From: Bacteroidota bacterium
Lineage (GTDB): Bacteria; Bacteroidota; Bacteroidia; AKYH767-A; OLB10
DNA: 64,000 nt
Direction of reading: 5' to 3'
Assembly (NCBI GenBank): GCA_016713525.1
Contig: JADJOZ010000001.1
Location: 496,001-560,000, forward strand
The position numbers were made by a program, and so were the translations under genes. Within the stretch, counting starts at the first letter, position 1. Each line of letters opens with the position of its first letter. This document shows, piece after piece, positions 1 through 8,611 of this stretch. The notes under the pieces are model-generated. The model saw nothing but the letters and a program-made list of their open reading frames with translations. It was not told the DNA's origin and made no database searches.

Positions 1-41
1 ACCGGAAGAATTTTTATTTTTATTCGACATATCGTGTATAA

Positions 42-563
42 TTAAGGAATGAGTAATTTGAGTGAACCCTGCTGAACCTTCACTTGAAAGGTATCGGAAT
101 ACCCTGCAGGTTCTCCATCCAGATGCAAAGGAAGTGCTTTTTCAGAACGAATAGTAAACCGGTTAAACTGCATTGCTGTATAATGTGATGAACCGGTTAT
201 TTTTCCAAAAAATGCTCTGGCAAAAAATAAAGGTAGTAGCAGGCTATTCATCTTTTTTACGAGTGCAAGATCTACTTTCCCATCATTTGTGAGTGCATTA
301 GGGGCAATGATGGCATTATTGCCAAATTGTGATGCATTAGCAAGCGCAGTCAGAAACATGAAATGATTCGATTTCCCATGTTCATGGCTGATTTCAATTT
401 CTGATTCTTTATAATTGTTAAATTCCTTCATTACCAGATTTACATATCCTGAAAAACCGCGGCGACCATCCTTGCCGAACAGATGAGCTACATGTGCATC
501 GAAACCGATTCCCGAAACATTAAATGATAGCTTATCATTAATGCTGACTGCATCATGCTGTTG
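42..563 (-). pseudogene. 5'-truncated YegS-type lipid kinase remnant
   Basis: The C-terminal two thirds of a YegS/BmrU-type diacylglycerol (lipid) kinase, which phosphorylates membrane lipids. The reading frame is open from just after the TGA of the upstream sulfatase (564-566) to TAA at 42-44. Recognisable family blocks are FNVSGIGFDAHVAH and, further on, NDGKVDLALVKKMN and PLHLDGEPAG. The N-terminal nucleotide-binding half (about 100-110 residues, with the GGDGT and GTGNDFA motifs) is absent, because the sulfatase occupies that DNA. The first ATG lies at 431, too late to make a working enzyme. Either a real deletion removed the 5' part or the assembly joined two distant pieces. The family call is firm; the cause of truncation is not known. 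Confidence 0.75.
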
Positions 564-2459
564 TCAATTGGGAGTTGCTTCTGTTGTAAGCTGATTTTTT
601 ATCAGTGAATGGTTATATTGTTGCAATATCGATTGTAACGACTTCAATAGAATGCTGTCGGGAGGTGAATTTTTTCCGATTTTATTTTGAGTCAGCAAAC
701 TATCATTTTTATAATCATAATAACCTATCACTTCCTGACCATCAAATTGAATTAGTTGTTTTTCTCCAATGATCTGATATGAATCACCGGTATAATTTAC
801 GGCAAATCCGTTCCGTGTAGAGTCAAATGGACTATTCCCGAAAGCAATGAACGAATTATCGTAATTCAGCAAATCCAATATTCCCGGAACGATGTCGGTT
901 TGCTGGGTTGTTTTGGTATTTGTGCCTTTTAAATCAGCATAAGGAAGGTAAAACAAAATGGGAGTACGGAACATACCAGCTTTTGTTTGATAGTATGGAA
1001 TCGCTGAGGGTCCGGTGTGATCACTGGTAATTACGAACAGCGTGTTTTTATACCAGGATGTAGCTTGTGCTTTCTTAAAAAACTGCTGTAATGAGTAATC
1101 AGCATATCCGATACTTTCATGAATGGGGAGTGATCCTTTAGGAAAGTTGTTCTTTAAATGTTCGGGCAATGAGTAGGGGTGATGCGACGATAATGAAAAA
1201 AAAGTAGTCACAAATGGTTGGGGCATTTTATTCATTTTATCAGTAAAGAAAGCATAAAAATTCTCATCGAAAATACCCCAGTTACCATCATAATCCTTTC
1301 CGGGATATTCTTTTCTGCCGTAGTAAGCATCAAAGCCGGTCATAGATGCAAAATTATCGAACCCCATGGTTCCGTTGTTACCACCATGAAAAAATCCGGA
1401 GGAATACCCTTTCTGTTTTAATAGTGCTGCTATGGAATGCAAACGATTTCCATTATAGGGAGAAGTGATATAAGAAGCCGGCATCAGTGTAGGCATAGAG
1501 GCAACTACGGCAGGAATCCCATCAATCGATTTTTTAGCATTTGCATAAGCGTTGTTGAACGAAATACAATGAGTTGAAAGTGAATCCAGAAATGGTGTGT
1601 ATCCTTTACCATTGTTCAGGTAACCGATGTATTCTGAAGAAAAACTTTCTAAAATAATAATAATAACATTCCGGGGGTGAAATGGTTCATGTTTTTTATA
1701 GGAATGTACTTTATCGAAATAGGTGGTAAGTTCCGATTCAGGCAGATAATTTTTTTCGTCGATAAGTACCTTGCCAAACGTTTTAATAACCGTAAAGGGT
1801 GTATTCAAAACTAAAGGTACCAAAGGTGGCGTAGTATGTTTGGCGGCTGCAAGAATTCCCAGTGGTTTGTATTGGATGCCGCCCCGAAATCCAATTCCGG
1901 TAATTAAAATGACAGGAAGAATTAATATCCATTGAATCAATTTCTGATCATTTACCGGAGCAGGTTTCACTTTAATTTTGTTGTATCCCCAAACAAAGAT
2001 TACAGACAAAACGACAAAGCAAAGAATGACATACCAAAAATCAAGTGCCATTCTGGGAATAGTGTTTTGCATGTCGTCGCCCATTGCAAATAACTGAAAC
2101 AGGTCGGCAGTGGTTCGTTTTCCCTGAAACTTAAAATATTCCAGATCGACACAATTCAATAGCAAGAAGGGAATATTAATGATGAAAAAATATAGCTTCA
2201 GCGCGCGTTGCCAGATTCTTCCCGAAAAGGCTTGAAAAGGAAGGAAATGGAAAAGGATAAAAGGAATATTTAAAACTACTGCAACCACTATGTCGAAACG
2301 AATTCCTAAAAAAAATGCTAATACAATTTCGGATACCGAAGAAGTTGTGAAATAGCTGTAATTGACAATAAAAAACAGCAACCTACACAGTTGATAAATG
2401 AAAAGTAAAAGCAATATGCGCTTAATAAAAAGGGTACTTCTGTACAGAAAGCTTTTCAT
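564..2459 (-). CDS. LTA synthase family membrane sulfatase
   Basis: A 631-residue inner-membrane alkaline-phosphatase-superfamily enzyme of the lipoteichoic-acid-synthase/phosphoethanolamine-transferase type, which moves phospho-head groups onto envelope glycans or lipids. Residues 1-200 hold about five hydrophobic membrane segments. The extracytoplasmic sulfatase domain starts near residue 262 (NVIIIILESFSSEY, metal-binding Glu). The nucleophile motif KKSIDGIP near residue 311 carries Ser where many relatives have Thr. SDHTG near 480 supplies the metal-binding Asp-His pair. Its substrate cannot be told from sequence; Gram-negative Bacteroidota have no lipoteichoic acid, so a phospho-transferase acting on another envelope polymer is likely. 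It ends directly against the lipid kinase remnant. Confidence 0.88.
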   Translation of the reverse strand: MKSFLYRSTLFIKRILLLLFIYQLCRLLFFIVNYSYFTTSSVSEIVLAFFLGIRFDIVVAVVLNIPFILFHFLPFQAFSGRIWQRALKLYFFIINIPFLLLNCVDLEYFKFQGKRTTADLFQLFAMGDDMQNTIPRMALDFWYVILCFVVLSVIFVWGYNKIKVKPAPVNDQKLIQWILILPVILITGIGFRGGIQYKPLGILAAAKHTTPPLVPLVLNTPFTVIKTFGKVLIDEKNYLPESELTTYFDKVHSYKKHEPFHPRNVIIIILESFSSEYIGYLNNGKGYTPFLDSLSTHCISFNNAYANAKKSIDGIPAVVASMPTLMPASYITSPYNGNRLHSIAALLKQKGYSSGFFHGGNNGTMGFDNFASMTGFDAYYGRKEYPGKDYDGNWGIFDENFYAFFTDKMNKMPQPFVTTFFSLSSHHPYSLPEHLKNNFPKGSLPIHESIGYADYSLQQFFKKAQATSWYKNTLFVITSDHTGPSAIPYYQTKAGMFRTPILFYLPYADLKGTNTKTTQQTDIVPGILDLLNYDNSFIAFGNSPFDSTRNGFAVNYTGDSYQIIGEKQLIQFDGQEVIGYYDYKNDSLLTQNKIGKNSPPDSILLKSLQSILQQYNHSLIKNQLTTEATPN

Positions 2460-2476
2460 ATTGCTATTAAATAAAT

Positions 2477-2503
2477 AAGGCTGATCCGTGACAGATCAGC
2501 CTT
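2477..2503 (-). terminator. Intrinsic terminator
   Basis: Perfect 10-bp stem AAGGCTGATC / GATCAGCCTT with a 7-nt loop, followed on the minus strand by a T-rich tract. It lies between the lipoprotein gene at 2525-3200 and the sulfatase, so it should end the lipoprotein transcript. Confidence 0.75.
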
Positions 2504-2524
2504 TTAGATAAGTAATTTATTGGA

Positions 2525-3200
2525 TTACTGTTTTGTGTAAGTGTAAGTGAATCCAGTGGTAGTGCTATTAACTGTTTCATCAATTAGTAAAATCACTGTT
2601 GAACCTGAACCACCTGTACCTGTCAAAGTTCACTTCCACTGAAAGTGGGAACTGGCACATTTCCACACACAATTGTTTGTGGTAATGTGCAGTAACCTGT
2701 TTGTTTGTACCAATAACGATATTCAATTTCGCATTTGCATTTGAATAATCACCGAATTTGCTCCATTCCAAAGCTTTGTTCAGAGAATTTGACAATGTAA
2801 GAGATTCGCTATAGGTGTACGTAGGAATTCCGGGAGAGGTGATAATGCAATTGTATGTTCCTTCAAATGCACTGGATCCCAGTTCATTAGCAACAGTGAC
2901 AACGCGGAAGTTAGTTCCTGAATTTCCGGCTGCATCAGTTGCACTGTAAGTAATTGTGTAATCATCAGCAAAGTTATTATCAACTGTACCTGAAGTAGAA
3001 ACGGTTACTGTTCCATCTTCATCATCTACAGCAGTAGCGCCCGGATCAGTGAAAGTTCCCTGAAGGTAAATAGTTACGTTTTGGTCACCATTCAGAGTAA
3101 CAACCGGAGGAGTTGTATCCTCATCATCTTTACATCCGGTATAAACCAGTGATGACAGGGCAAGGAATAATGCAGGTAATAAGGCAATTCTTTTGTTCAT
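2525..3200 (-). CDS. Lipoprotein with DUF5011/HYR-like Ig domain (two frameshifts)
   Basis: A surface or periplasmic lipoprotein: signal sequence with lipobox VYTGC (Cys22), acidic linker KDDEDTT, then one bacterial Ig-like domain of the DUF5011/HYR type (about residues 30-105: PPVVTLNGDQNV, DPGATAVDDEDG, YSATDAAGN). The C-terminal part is broken twice. Near 2687 and near 2632 one base each appears to be lost. With both restored the frame reads through SGSGTLTGTGGSGSTV and ends at 2525 in TYTYTKQ, giving about 225 residues. Without correction it stops at 2580 after 206. It has a minus-strand TACTTTTG box at 3249-3256. Role unknown; probably a structural surface protein. Confidence 0.72.
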
Positions 3201-3248
3201 GGTATTTTATTTTTTTTTGGGCTTTAAATTGATAGGGAAATAAATGGC

Positions 3249-3256
3249 CAAAAGTA
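3249..3256 (-). promoter_or_regulatory. Bacteroidota -7 box, lipoprotein gene
   Basis: TACTTTTG on the minus strand matches TAnnTTTG, the -7 element of the Bacteroidota primary sigma factor, 49 bases before the ATG at 3200. Confidence 0.55.
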
Positions 3257-3306
3257 CCCATTTTTAGAAAATTATCAAAAAAAAACTGATGATTTTAATT
3301 TTTATA

Positions 3307-3314
3307 TACCTTTG
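3307..3314 (+). promoter_or_regulatory. Bacteroidota -7 box
   Basis: TACCTTTG matches TAnnTTTG, 26 bases before the ATG at 3340. A -33 TTG element is not clear. Confidence 0.6.
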
Positions 3315-3339
3315 CACTTCAAACTTATAAATCAAAACA

Positions 3340-3684
3340 ATGAAAAAGCTCATTCCTGCCCTTCTTATTTCGGGTATGATTTCATCAGTGTTCGTTTCTT
3401 GCGGCCCAAGCGCTGAAGAAAAAGCAGCTGCTGAAAAACACGTTCAGGATTCAATTGCTGCTGTACAACAGGCAATTATGGATTCAACTCTTGCGGCACA
3501 ACAACAGGCTATGCAAGACTCAATGGCTGCAGTTCAGGCAACTGCCGACTCATTAGCTGCTATTCAGGCAGTTGAAGATTCAATTGCTGCTGCAAAATCT
3601 AACAAGCCAAAGCCAAAACCAAAGCCAAAACCAACCACTCCTACTAAGCCTGAAGAAGTTAAGCCAGGTCAGGGAAGAGGTTGA
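3340..3684 (+). CDS. Small Ala/Gln/Asp-rich repeat lipoprotein, copy 1
   Basis: A 114-residue lipoprotein: signal peptide with lipobox VFVSC (Cys21), then CGPSAEEK and five imperfect units of 10-12 residues, each starting D-S-(I/T/M/L)-A-A, predicted helical. A (KP)n tail follows (residues 88-97), then TKPEEVKPGQGRG. The layout, a lipid anchor plus a short helical rod plus a basic tail, recalls Braun-type lipoproteins that span the periplasm, but no tethering C-terminal Lys is present, so this is only an analogy. It is a clear duplicate of the gene at 3779, with the stretch coding for CGPSAEEK nearly identical in DNA. Not assignable to a named family by eye. Confidence 0.85.
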   Translation: MKKLIPALLISGMISSVFVSCGPSAEEKAAAEKHVQDSIAAVQQAIMDSTLAAQQQAMQDSMAAVQATADSLAAIQAVEDSIAAAKSNKPKPKPKPKPTTPTKPEEVKPGQGRG

Positions 3685-3717
3685 TTTTAACCTCTGATTG
3701 TTAATAAATTAAACCGC

Positions 3718-3751
3718 AAAAGTACAGTGTTTGAAAAAACACTGTACTTTT
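3718..3751 (+). terminator. Intrinsic terminator
   Basis: Stem AAAAGTACAGTGTTT paired with AAACACTGTACTTTT around GAAA. It ends the copy 1 lipoprotein transcript. The right arm also holds TACTTTTG (3745-3752), so terminator and next promoter overlap. Confidence 0.8.
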
Positions 3752-3752
3752 G
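3745..3752 (+). promoter_or_regulatory. -7 box inside the terminator arm
   Basis: TACTTTTG, 27 bases before the copy 2 ATG at 3779, embedded in the right arm of the preceding terminator. Confidence 0.5.
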
Positions 3753-3778
3753 CATTCATATATAAACTCAACATCACC

Positions 3779-4006
3779 ATGAAAAAAGTATTAGGAATCG
3801 CACTTATAGCAGGAATGTTTGCATTTACTGCTTGCGGCCCAAGCGCTGAAGAAAAAGAAGCAACTGCAAAAGCAATGCAAGATTCAATTGATGCGGCTGA
3901 CGCTCAAATGAAAGCTGTTGAAGAAGCTGCCAGAGAGCAAGCTATTCAGGATTCAATTGCTGCTGCTGCTACAACTGATACTACTGCTGCCACGCCGGCT
4001 CAGTAA
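3779..4006 (+). CDS. Small Ala/Asp-rich repeat lipoprotein, copy 2
   Basis: A 75-residue lipoprotein with lipobox FTAC (Cys20), then CGPSAEEKEATAKAMQDSI and further Ala/Asp/Gln-rich helix, ending TTAATPAQ. It shares the signal-peptide plan and the CGPSAEEK start with copy 1 but lacks the Lys-Pro tail. ATG at 3779 is chosen because the signal peptide starts there; upstream codons in this frame lie in the terminator. It ends at a shared terminator (4022-4049). Function unknown; likely an abundant envelope lipoprotein. Confidence 0.82.
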   Translation: MKKVLGIALIAGMFAFTACGPSAEEKEATAKAMQDSIDAADAQMKAVEEAAREQAIQDSIAAAATTDTTAATPAQ

Positions 4007-4021
4007 TCAACTCAGCAAAAT

Positions 4022-4049
4022 AAAAAAACCCGCCAAAGCGGGTTTTTTT
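4022..4049. terminator. Bidirectional terminator
   Basis: Stem ACCCGC / GCGGGT with loop CAAA, flanked by A7 on one side and T7 on the other, so it can act on both strands. It separates copy 2 from the convergent mini-gene at 4081-4179. Confidence 0.88.
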
Positions 4050-4080
4050 ATGCCTTTTATCTGTTATTGGTCCACAGCTT

Positions 4081-4179
4081 TCACACCCACTTCCGGAAGC
4101 TTTCTTCCCGAAAAAAACGCTTCATCAGGTAATACAAAGACCCCAGAATTACTATGCCTGCTGCAATTTCCTGCCACAT
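4081..4179 (-). CDS. Candidate 32-residue membrane protein
   Basis: A short minus-strand frame starting MWQEIAAGIVILGSLYYLMK: one N-terminal transmembrane helix and a basic tail, with TGA at 4081-4083. The pattern WQEI plus hydrophobic helix plus short basic tail resembles the many one-helix mini-proteins of Bacteroidota. A T7 run lies in the gene (Arg-Phe-Phe codons). If it is one base short, the tail would instead read SGRKLPEVGVKAVDQ and end by the terminator. It fits snugly between the bidirectional terminator and the E1 promoter. Existence is likely but unproven; function unknown. Confidence 0.5.
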   Translation of the reverse strand: MWQEIAAGIVILGSLYYLMKRFFREESFRKWV

Positions 4180-4221
4180 CGTTTTGTTGATTATTAGCAC
4201 GAAGGTACCCCTTTTTTTCAA

Positions 4222-4229
4222 TACTTTTG
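4222..4229 (+). promoter_or_regulatory. -7 box for the E1 gene
   Basis: TACTTTTG, 23 bases before the ATG at 4252, supporting the upstream start of the E1 gene and so the reality of its 5' part. Confidence 0.55.
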
Positions 4230-4251
4230 AGGCGATTTTAAGCACAATCAA

Positions 4252-6228
4252 ATGCACTTCGACAGAAAAGATTTATCAGATAATCAGCTGATTCACATTT
4301 ATACCCAACTGATTAAGCCACGACTTATTGAAGAAAAAATGCTGGTTCTCCTGCGCTAGGGCAAAATTGCGAAATGGTTTTCGGGAATTGGTCAGGAAGC
4401 CATTTCTGTAGGTACTGCATTAGCAATGGATCCCGATGAATATATTCTTCCAATGCACCGGAACCTGGGTGTTTTTACGGTCAGAAATATTCCGTTACAT
4501 CGCCTTTTTAGCCAGTTTCAGGGCAAACCCGGAGGCTTCACAAATTGTCGCGACAGATCCTTTCATTTCGGAACGCAGGAATTTAAAATAGTTGGAATGA
4601 TTTCCCATTTGGGCCCACAATTAGGTGTTGCCGATGGAATTGCTCTCGCAAATAAACTGAAGGTAAACAATAAGGCTACTGCAGTATTTTCAGGTGATGG
4701 CGGTGCCAGTGAAGGCGATTTCCATGAGTCTGTTAACGTTGCTGCTGTATGGGATTTACCCGTTATTTTTATCATAGAAAACAATGGCTATGGACTTTCC
4801 ACACCATCAAATGAACAATTTCGATGCAAGCAGTTTATCGATAAGGCAATTGGTTACGGTATTGAAGGGGTTCAGGTTGATGGAAACAATATTCTGGAAG
4901 TCTATCATGCCATTAAAAACATCACCGGTAAAATAAGAACCAACCCGAAACCAATATTGCTGGAATGTCTGACTTTCCGAATGCGTGGACACGAAGAAGC
5001 ATCAGGTACGAAGTATGTTCCTCAGGAACTTTTTGAAGAATGGGGAAAGAAAGATCCAATCAAAAATTTTGAAGAATATTTATTGAATGCCGATATCCTC
5101 CATGAATCTCTCATTAAGGAAATCAAAGATGGTATTCGTCATGATATTGAAAAGGGATTGGAAATTGCGTTTGCCGAACAGGAAGCAGCTCCTGATACTG
5201 CAAAAGAACTGGCTGCCCTGTTTGCACCTGCACCAGCTTCCGTAAAATCTTTAACATCATCCAAAACAGAAAAGCGTTTTCTCGATGCAATTACCGATGC
5301 CATGCGCGAATCGATGCATAAATTCCCCAATCTGGTAATAATGGGACAGGATGTGGCTGAATATGGAGGCGTTTTTAAAGCTACTGCAGGATTTGTGGAG
5401 GAGTTTTCGAAAAACAGGGTGCGCAATACACCCTTGTGCGAATCAGCTATTGTAGGAGCCGGACTCGGTCTTTCTATAAACGGTTATAAGTCGATTGTTG
5501 AAATGCAATTTGCCGATTTCGTAACATGTGGATTTAATCAGATAGTAAATAACCTTGCAAAAACACATTATCGCTGGGGTCAGCATGCAGATGTGGTTGT
5601 AAGAATGCCAACCGGTGCGGGAGTTGGTGCTGGTCCGTTTCACTCACAATCGAATGAAGCCTGGTTTTTTCATGTGCCGGGATTAAAAATTGTGTATCCG
5701 GCATTTCCTGAAGATGCCAAAGGACTTCTCAATGCAGCTATTGCCGATCCAAATCCTGTAATGTATTTTGAACATAAAGCACTTTACAGAAGTGTTTCGG
5801 GAATGGTAAGTGACGATTATTTCACCACTGAAATAGGTAAAGCTGCTATGGTCAGAAAAGGATCTGATTTAACGATTGTAACTTATGGACTCGGAGTTCA
5901 TTGGGCTATGGAAATACTCGATAAAAATCCGACAATCAGTGCCGATCTCATCGACCTGAGAACTTTACTTCCATGGGATCAGGAAACCGTTATAAATTCT
6001 GTTAAGCACACCGGAAAAGTTATTGTTCTGCATGAAGACACGCTAACAGGTGGAATAGGTGCTGAAATCGCTGCTGTTATAGCTGAAAATTGTTTCAGGA
6101 ATCTGGATGCCCCCGTTGTTCGCTCAGGCAGTCTCGATACTCCTGTGCCGATGTCATCTCAGCTGGAGTGGAATTTCCTTCCTAAAGACAGATTTGAAGT
6201 GCAACTGAAGCAACTGGCCAATTACTGA
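4252..6228 (+). CDS. Fused alpha/beta 2-oxoacid dehydrogenase E1, with in-frame TAG
   Basis: Thiamine-pyrophosphate E1 component of a branched-chain 2-oxoacid (2-oxoisovalerate-type) dehydrogenase, alpha and beta subunits fused, 658 codons. It decarboxylates the 2-oxoacid and passes the acyl group to E2 lipoyl. Alpha part about residues 1-330: IGQEAISVG, DEYILPMHRNLG, TPP motif GDGGASEGDFHE to IENNGYG, and phosphorylation-loop-like FRMRGHEEASGTKY. Beta part from about 340: GQDVAEYGGVFKAT, MPTGAGVGAGPFHSQ, LHEDTLTGGIG. Codon 36 is TAG (4357-4359) where relatives have Gln in LLRQGKIAKWFSG; a single C to T change explains it. The next ATG is at 4426, which would lose 58 residues. The rest is intact. 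Ends overlapping the convergent patatin gene by 7 bp. Confidence 0.88.
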
Positions 6229-8519
6229 TTTCCCTGTGCGATCCCTTTAGGCTCGGGATTGTAATTCAATAACTCACCGGTCCGTTTCAGCGACTCCATA
6301 TTTTCAGGAGTGAAAATTGCATAACGCAAAAACATCTTTTCTTTTTCTGTAAGATGCCATGATAAAGCAATTTTTTCTTCCATGTATGGAAGTTGATATG
6401 AAATGAAATCAAACGGACAGTCCATCATAGTTTCGATGTATTTTAAATAATCATCCTGTACGTAGTCCTGCATCAGAATAAAATTACCTGTCACATTCCG
6501 AACAGGAGCAGTGATTTTTTGTAATATCGTCGACAAACTGGTGTTCTGCAATCTCGATTTTTTGTTGGTATCCCTGATCTGAATAAATACTACACCTCCA
6601 GTGTTGGTTTGAATCCATTCTTTAAACTCAAATAAAAATCGTACGGAGTTTAAAATTCCATAATTATCCCTGATACCGGCATCCATTACTTCAACAGGTG
6701 GTTGAGTTGGTAACGATGCAGATGGCATTATGTATGGAAACGTAGCATTCATTCTTAATACACTGGTGAATTGTGTGTTAAGCGGATCGTTATCTGCAAA
6801 AAAACGTGTATATTCAATTGCATCAGGAACAGGATCGAGCGTTGAACCATATACATCCGGATTTTGAAGCATGTAAGAAACGCCAACGGGTGAAATCATC
6901 AGTGCGCGTCCATCATTCATAATGGTTGGACTTATAAGCATCATCGGAATTTTAGCATTCATTTCCGGCTCACGGTAGTATCCCAGCCGGTGATTCAGGA
7001 CCTGATCAAGATTTTTATTTAACTGCTTTTCGAAGGCATAAGCCCGGTCTTTGAAGTATTTGTTATTCCCATCTTCAAACGTTTGCATATTCAAAAATGC
7101 ATCACTAACCATAAAACTGAAAGCAGTGGTATTCAACAGGTCTTTAGCTATTGCATCCAGGTATTTATTTTGCGGATCACGCATGGCTTTTCGTAGTGAA
7201 TCGGGTTCATCGAGATAGAGCCCGCGATAGTATGAAGCGCCAACAACACCGCCGGAAGAACCCGTTATGAAACGAGTGTGATCCATGAGTTTTCCGTTCA
7301 GCAAACTATCCATTGCCATCATGGTTCGAAATGTAAATAAGGAAGCACGCAAACCACCTCCGCTTACATTGATAATCACAAATTTTGGTTTGCTCACACC
7401 TTGCTGTTCCCAGCCTGCTTTCCATTTTTCAAGTATGGCAATTGTTTCTTTCTTATCTTTTTCAATAGTTTTTTTATCTACAGAAACCGAAAGTGATTCA
7501 ATAGAATATTCTTTCCGCGGTTGTTTGTAATCGAGGCCATAAGCTTTGTTTCGCTGATTAAAAAATTCGAATTGCGAAACATAATTCAATGCAATAAAAG
7601 CAACTATAATTGCCGTATTTGCCCAGGAGCGCAACCAAAAACGGAAAACTCCCGATAGCATGATAAACATCGTGAATAAAAGCATCAGACTTGCTGCAGC
7701 AGGAATCTGAAAAATATCGTATTCACGAAACAAACCAAGTAAAATGAAAACTACAAAAACAATCAGTTCCATCACAGCGGCATTGATGTGATTTTGTTTG
7801 AATACCGATTGTAGCATATATTGTTTGTAATGCTCGGTATTTCTGACCAATCGCGTATGAAATGGAAATGCCAGGTAAGTCTCAACACGCCAGATTTTGG
7901 AATCGGATGATTTCTTTTTTTTGTTTCTGGTGCGTTTGCGTTTTGGAAGTGCAGATGCATCAGTTGTTGAGGTGACAGAATCGGCATGTTCTACTCCGAA
8001 CAGTTTGTAAATGTCTTTATTGGTAAGTAAAAAGTACCGGAGCGTGAAACTTATAATGAGAAATATTCCTGCCAGGAAACCAAAGATATTTATTGCAATT
8101 TCCAAAGGACTTTTAAACTGACTGAAGTATTGAAAATTGATAATTTCAAAAATGTATACCAGCACAAAAAGTGCAGGAATGATAAAATTATTGAAGGTGT
8201 ATTTTTGAAACGTTTTAGACAGACAAGCAAGGAAAGGGAACCGGAAACTATTCAGAATATAGCTGGAAATATTGAATGCCATGATAAACACACCGCAGGC
8301 AATACCAACAATGAAAAAGGAAACAATATCAACTTTTCCTAAGTATTCGGGATCAAGAAACAAATAGGGGATGCCGAATCGTTTGGAAAATGATTGAGTG
8401 ATGAACCCAAACAATATCACCCAATACAGCATCAACAGCTGGTTTTTCTTGATGTGCATGACTACCAGCTGCACTGCAAAAGAGTAAATTAAGCGGTCGG
8501 GGAAGAATCTAAGCCGCAT
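6222..8519 (-). CDS. Membrane-anchored patatin-like phospholipase
   Basis: A 765-residue protein. Residues 1-330 contain about eight hydrophobic segments with a basic loop (KRKRTRNKKKK, about 195-205). The C-terminal half is a patatin-like acyl hydrolase: oxyanion-hole motif SGGGLRAS, nucleophile elbow GSSGG with Ser near residue 422, and catalytic Asp in DAGIRDNYG. It should cleave acyl chains from glycerolipids at the membrane. Patatins in this phylum often carry an outer-membrane barrel; this one has a multi-pass helical N-terminus instead, which suggests action at the inner membrane. Convergent with E1. Substrate not predictable. Confidence 0.85.
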   Translation of the reverse strand: MRLRFFPDRLIYSFAVQLVVMHIKKNQLLMLYWVILFGFITQSFSKRFGIPYLFLDPEYLGKVDIVSFFIVGIACGVFIMAFNISSYILNSFRFPFLACLSKTFQKYTFNNFIIPALFVLVYIFEIINFQYFSQFKSPLEIAINIFGFLAGIFLIISFTLRYFLLTNKDIYKLFGVEHADSVTSTTDASALPKRKRTRNKKKKSSDSKIWRVETYLAFPFHTRLVRNTEHYKQYMLQSVFKQNHINAAVMELIVFVVFILLGLFREYDIFQIPAAASLMLLFTMFIMLSGVFRFWLRSWANTAIIVAFIALNYVSQFEFFNQRNKAYGLDYKQPRKEYSIESLSVSVDKKTIEKDKKETIAILEKWKAGWEQQGVSKPKFVIINVSGGGLRASLFTFRTMMAMDSLLNGKLMDHTRFITGSSGGVVGASYYRGLYLDEPDSLRKAMRDPQNKYLDAIAKDLLNTTAFSFMVSDAFLNMQTFEDGNNKYFKDRAYAFEKQLNKNLDQVLNHRLGYYREPEMNAKIPMMLISPTIMNDGRALMISPVGVSYMLQNPDVYGSTLDPVPDAIEYTRFFADNDPLNTQFTSVLRMNATFPYIMPSASLPTQPPVEVMDAGIRDNYGILNSVRFLFEFKEWIQTNTGGVVFIQIRDTNKKSRLQNTSLSTILQKITAPVRNVTGNFILMQDYVQDDYLKYIETMMDCPFDFISYQLPYMEEKIALSWHLTEKEKMFLRYAIFTPENMESLKRTGELLNYNPEPKGIAQGNQ

Positions 8520-8611
8520 GGATAAATCGGATCATCTTTTTATGTATACGTAAACAATGAGAAAAAGATGCCCTTTATTTCCAGTTTGGATAAATTATAT
8601 CCTATTGAAAA

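Noticed and set aside
4357..4359. TAG reassigned to an amino acid
   Set aside because: TAG ends several clear genes here (47461-47463, 53991-53993, 58080-58082), so it is an ordinary stop.
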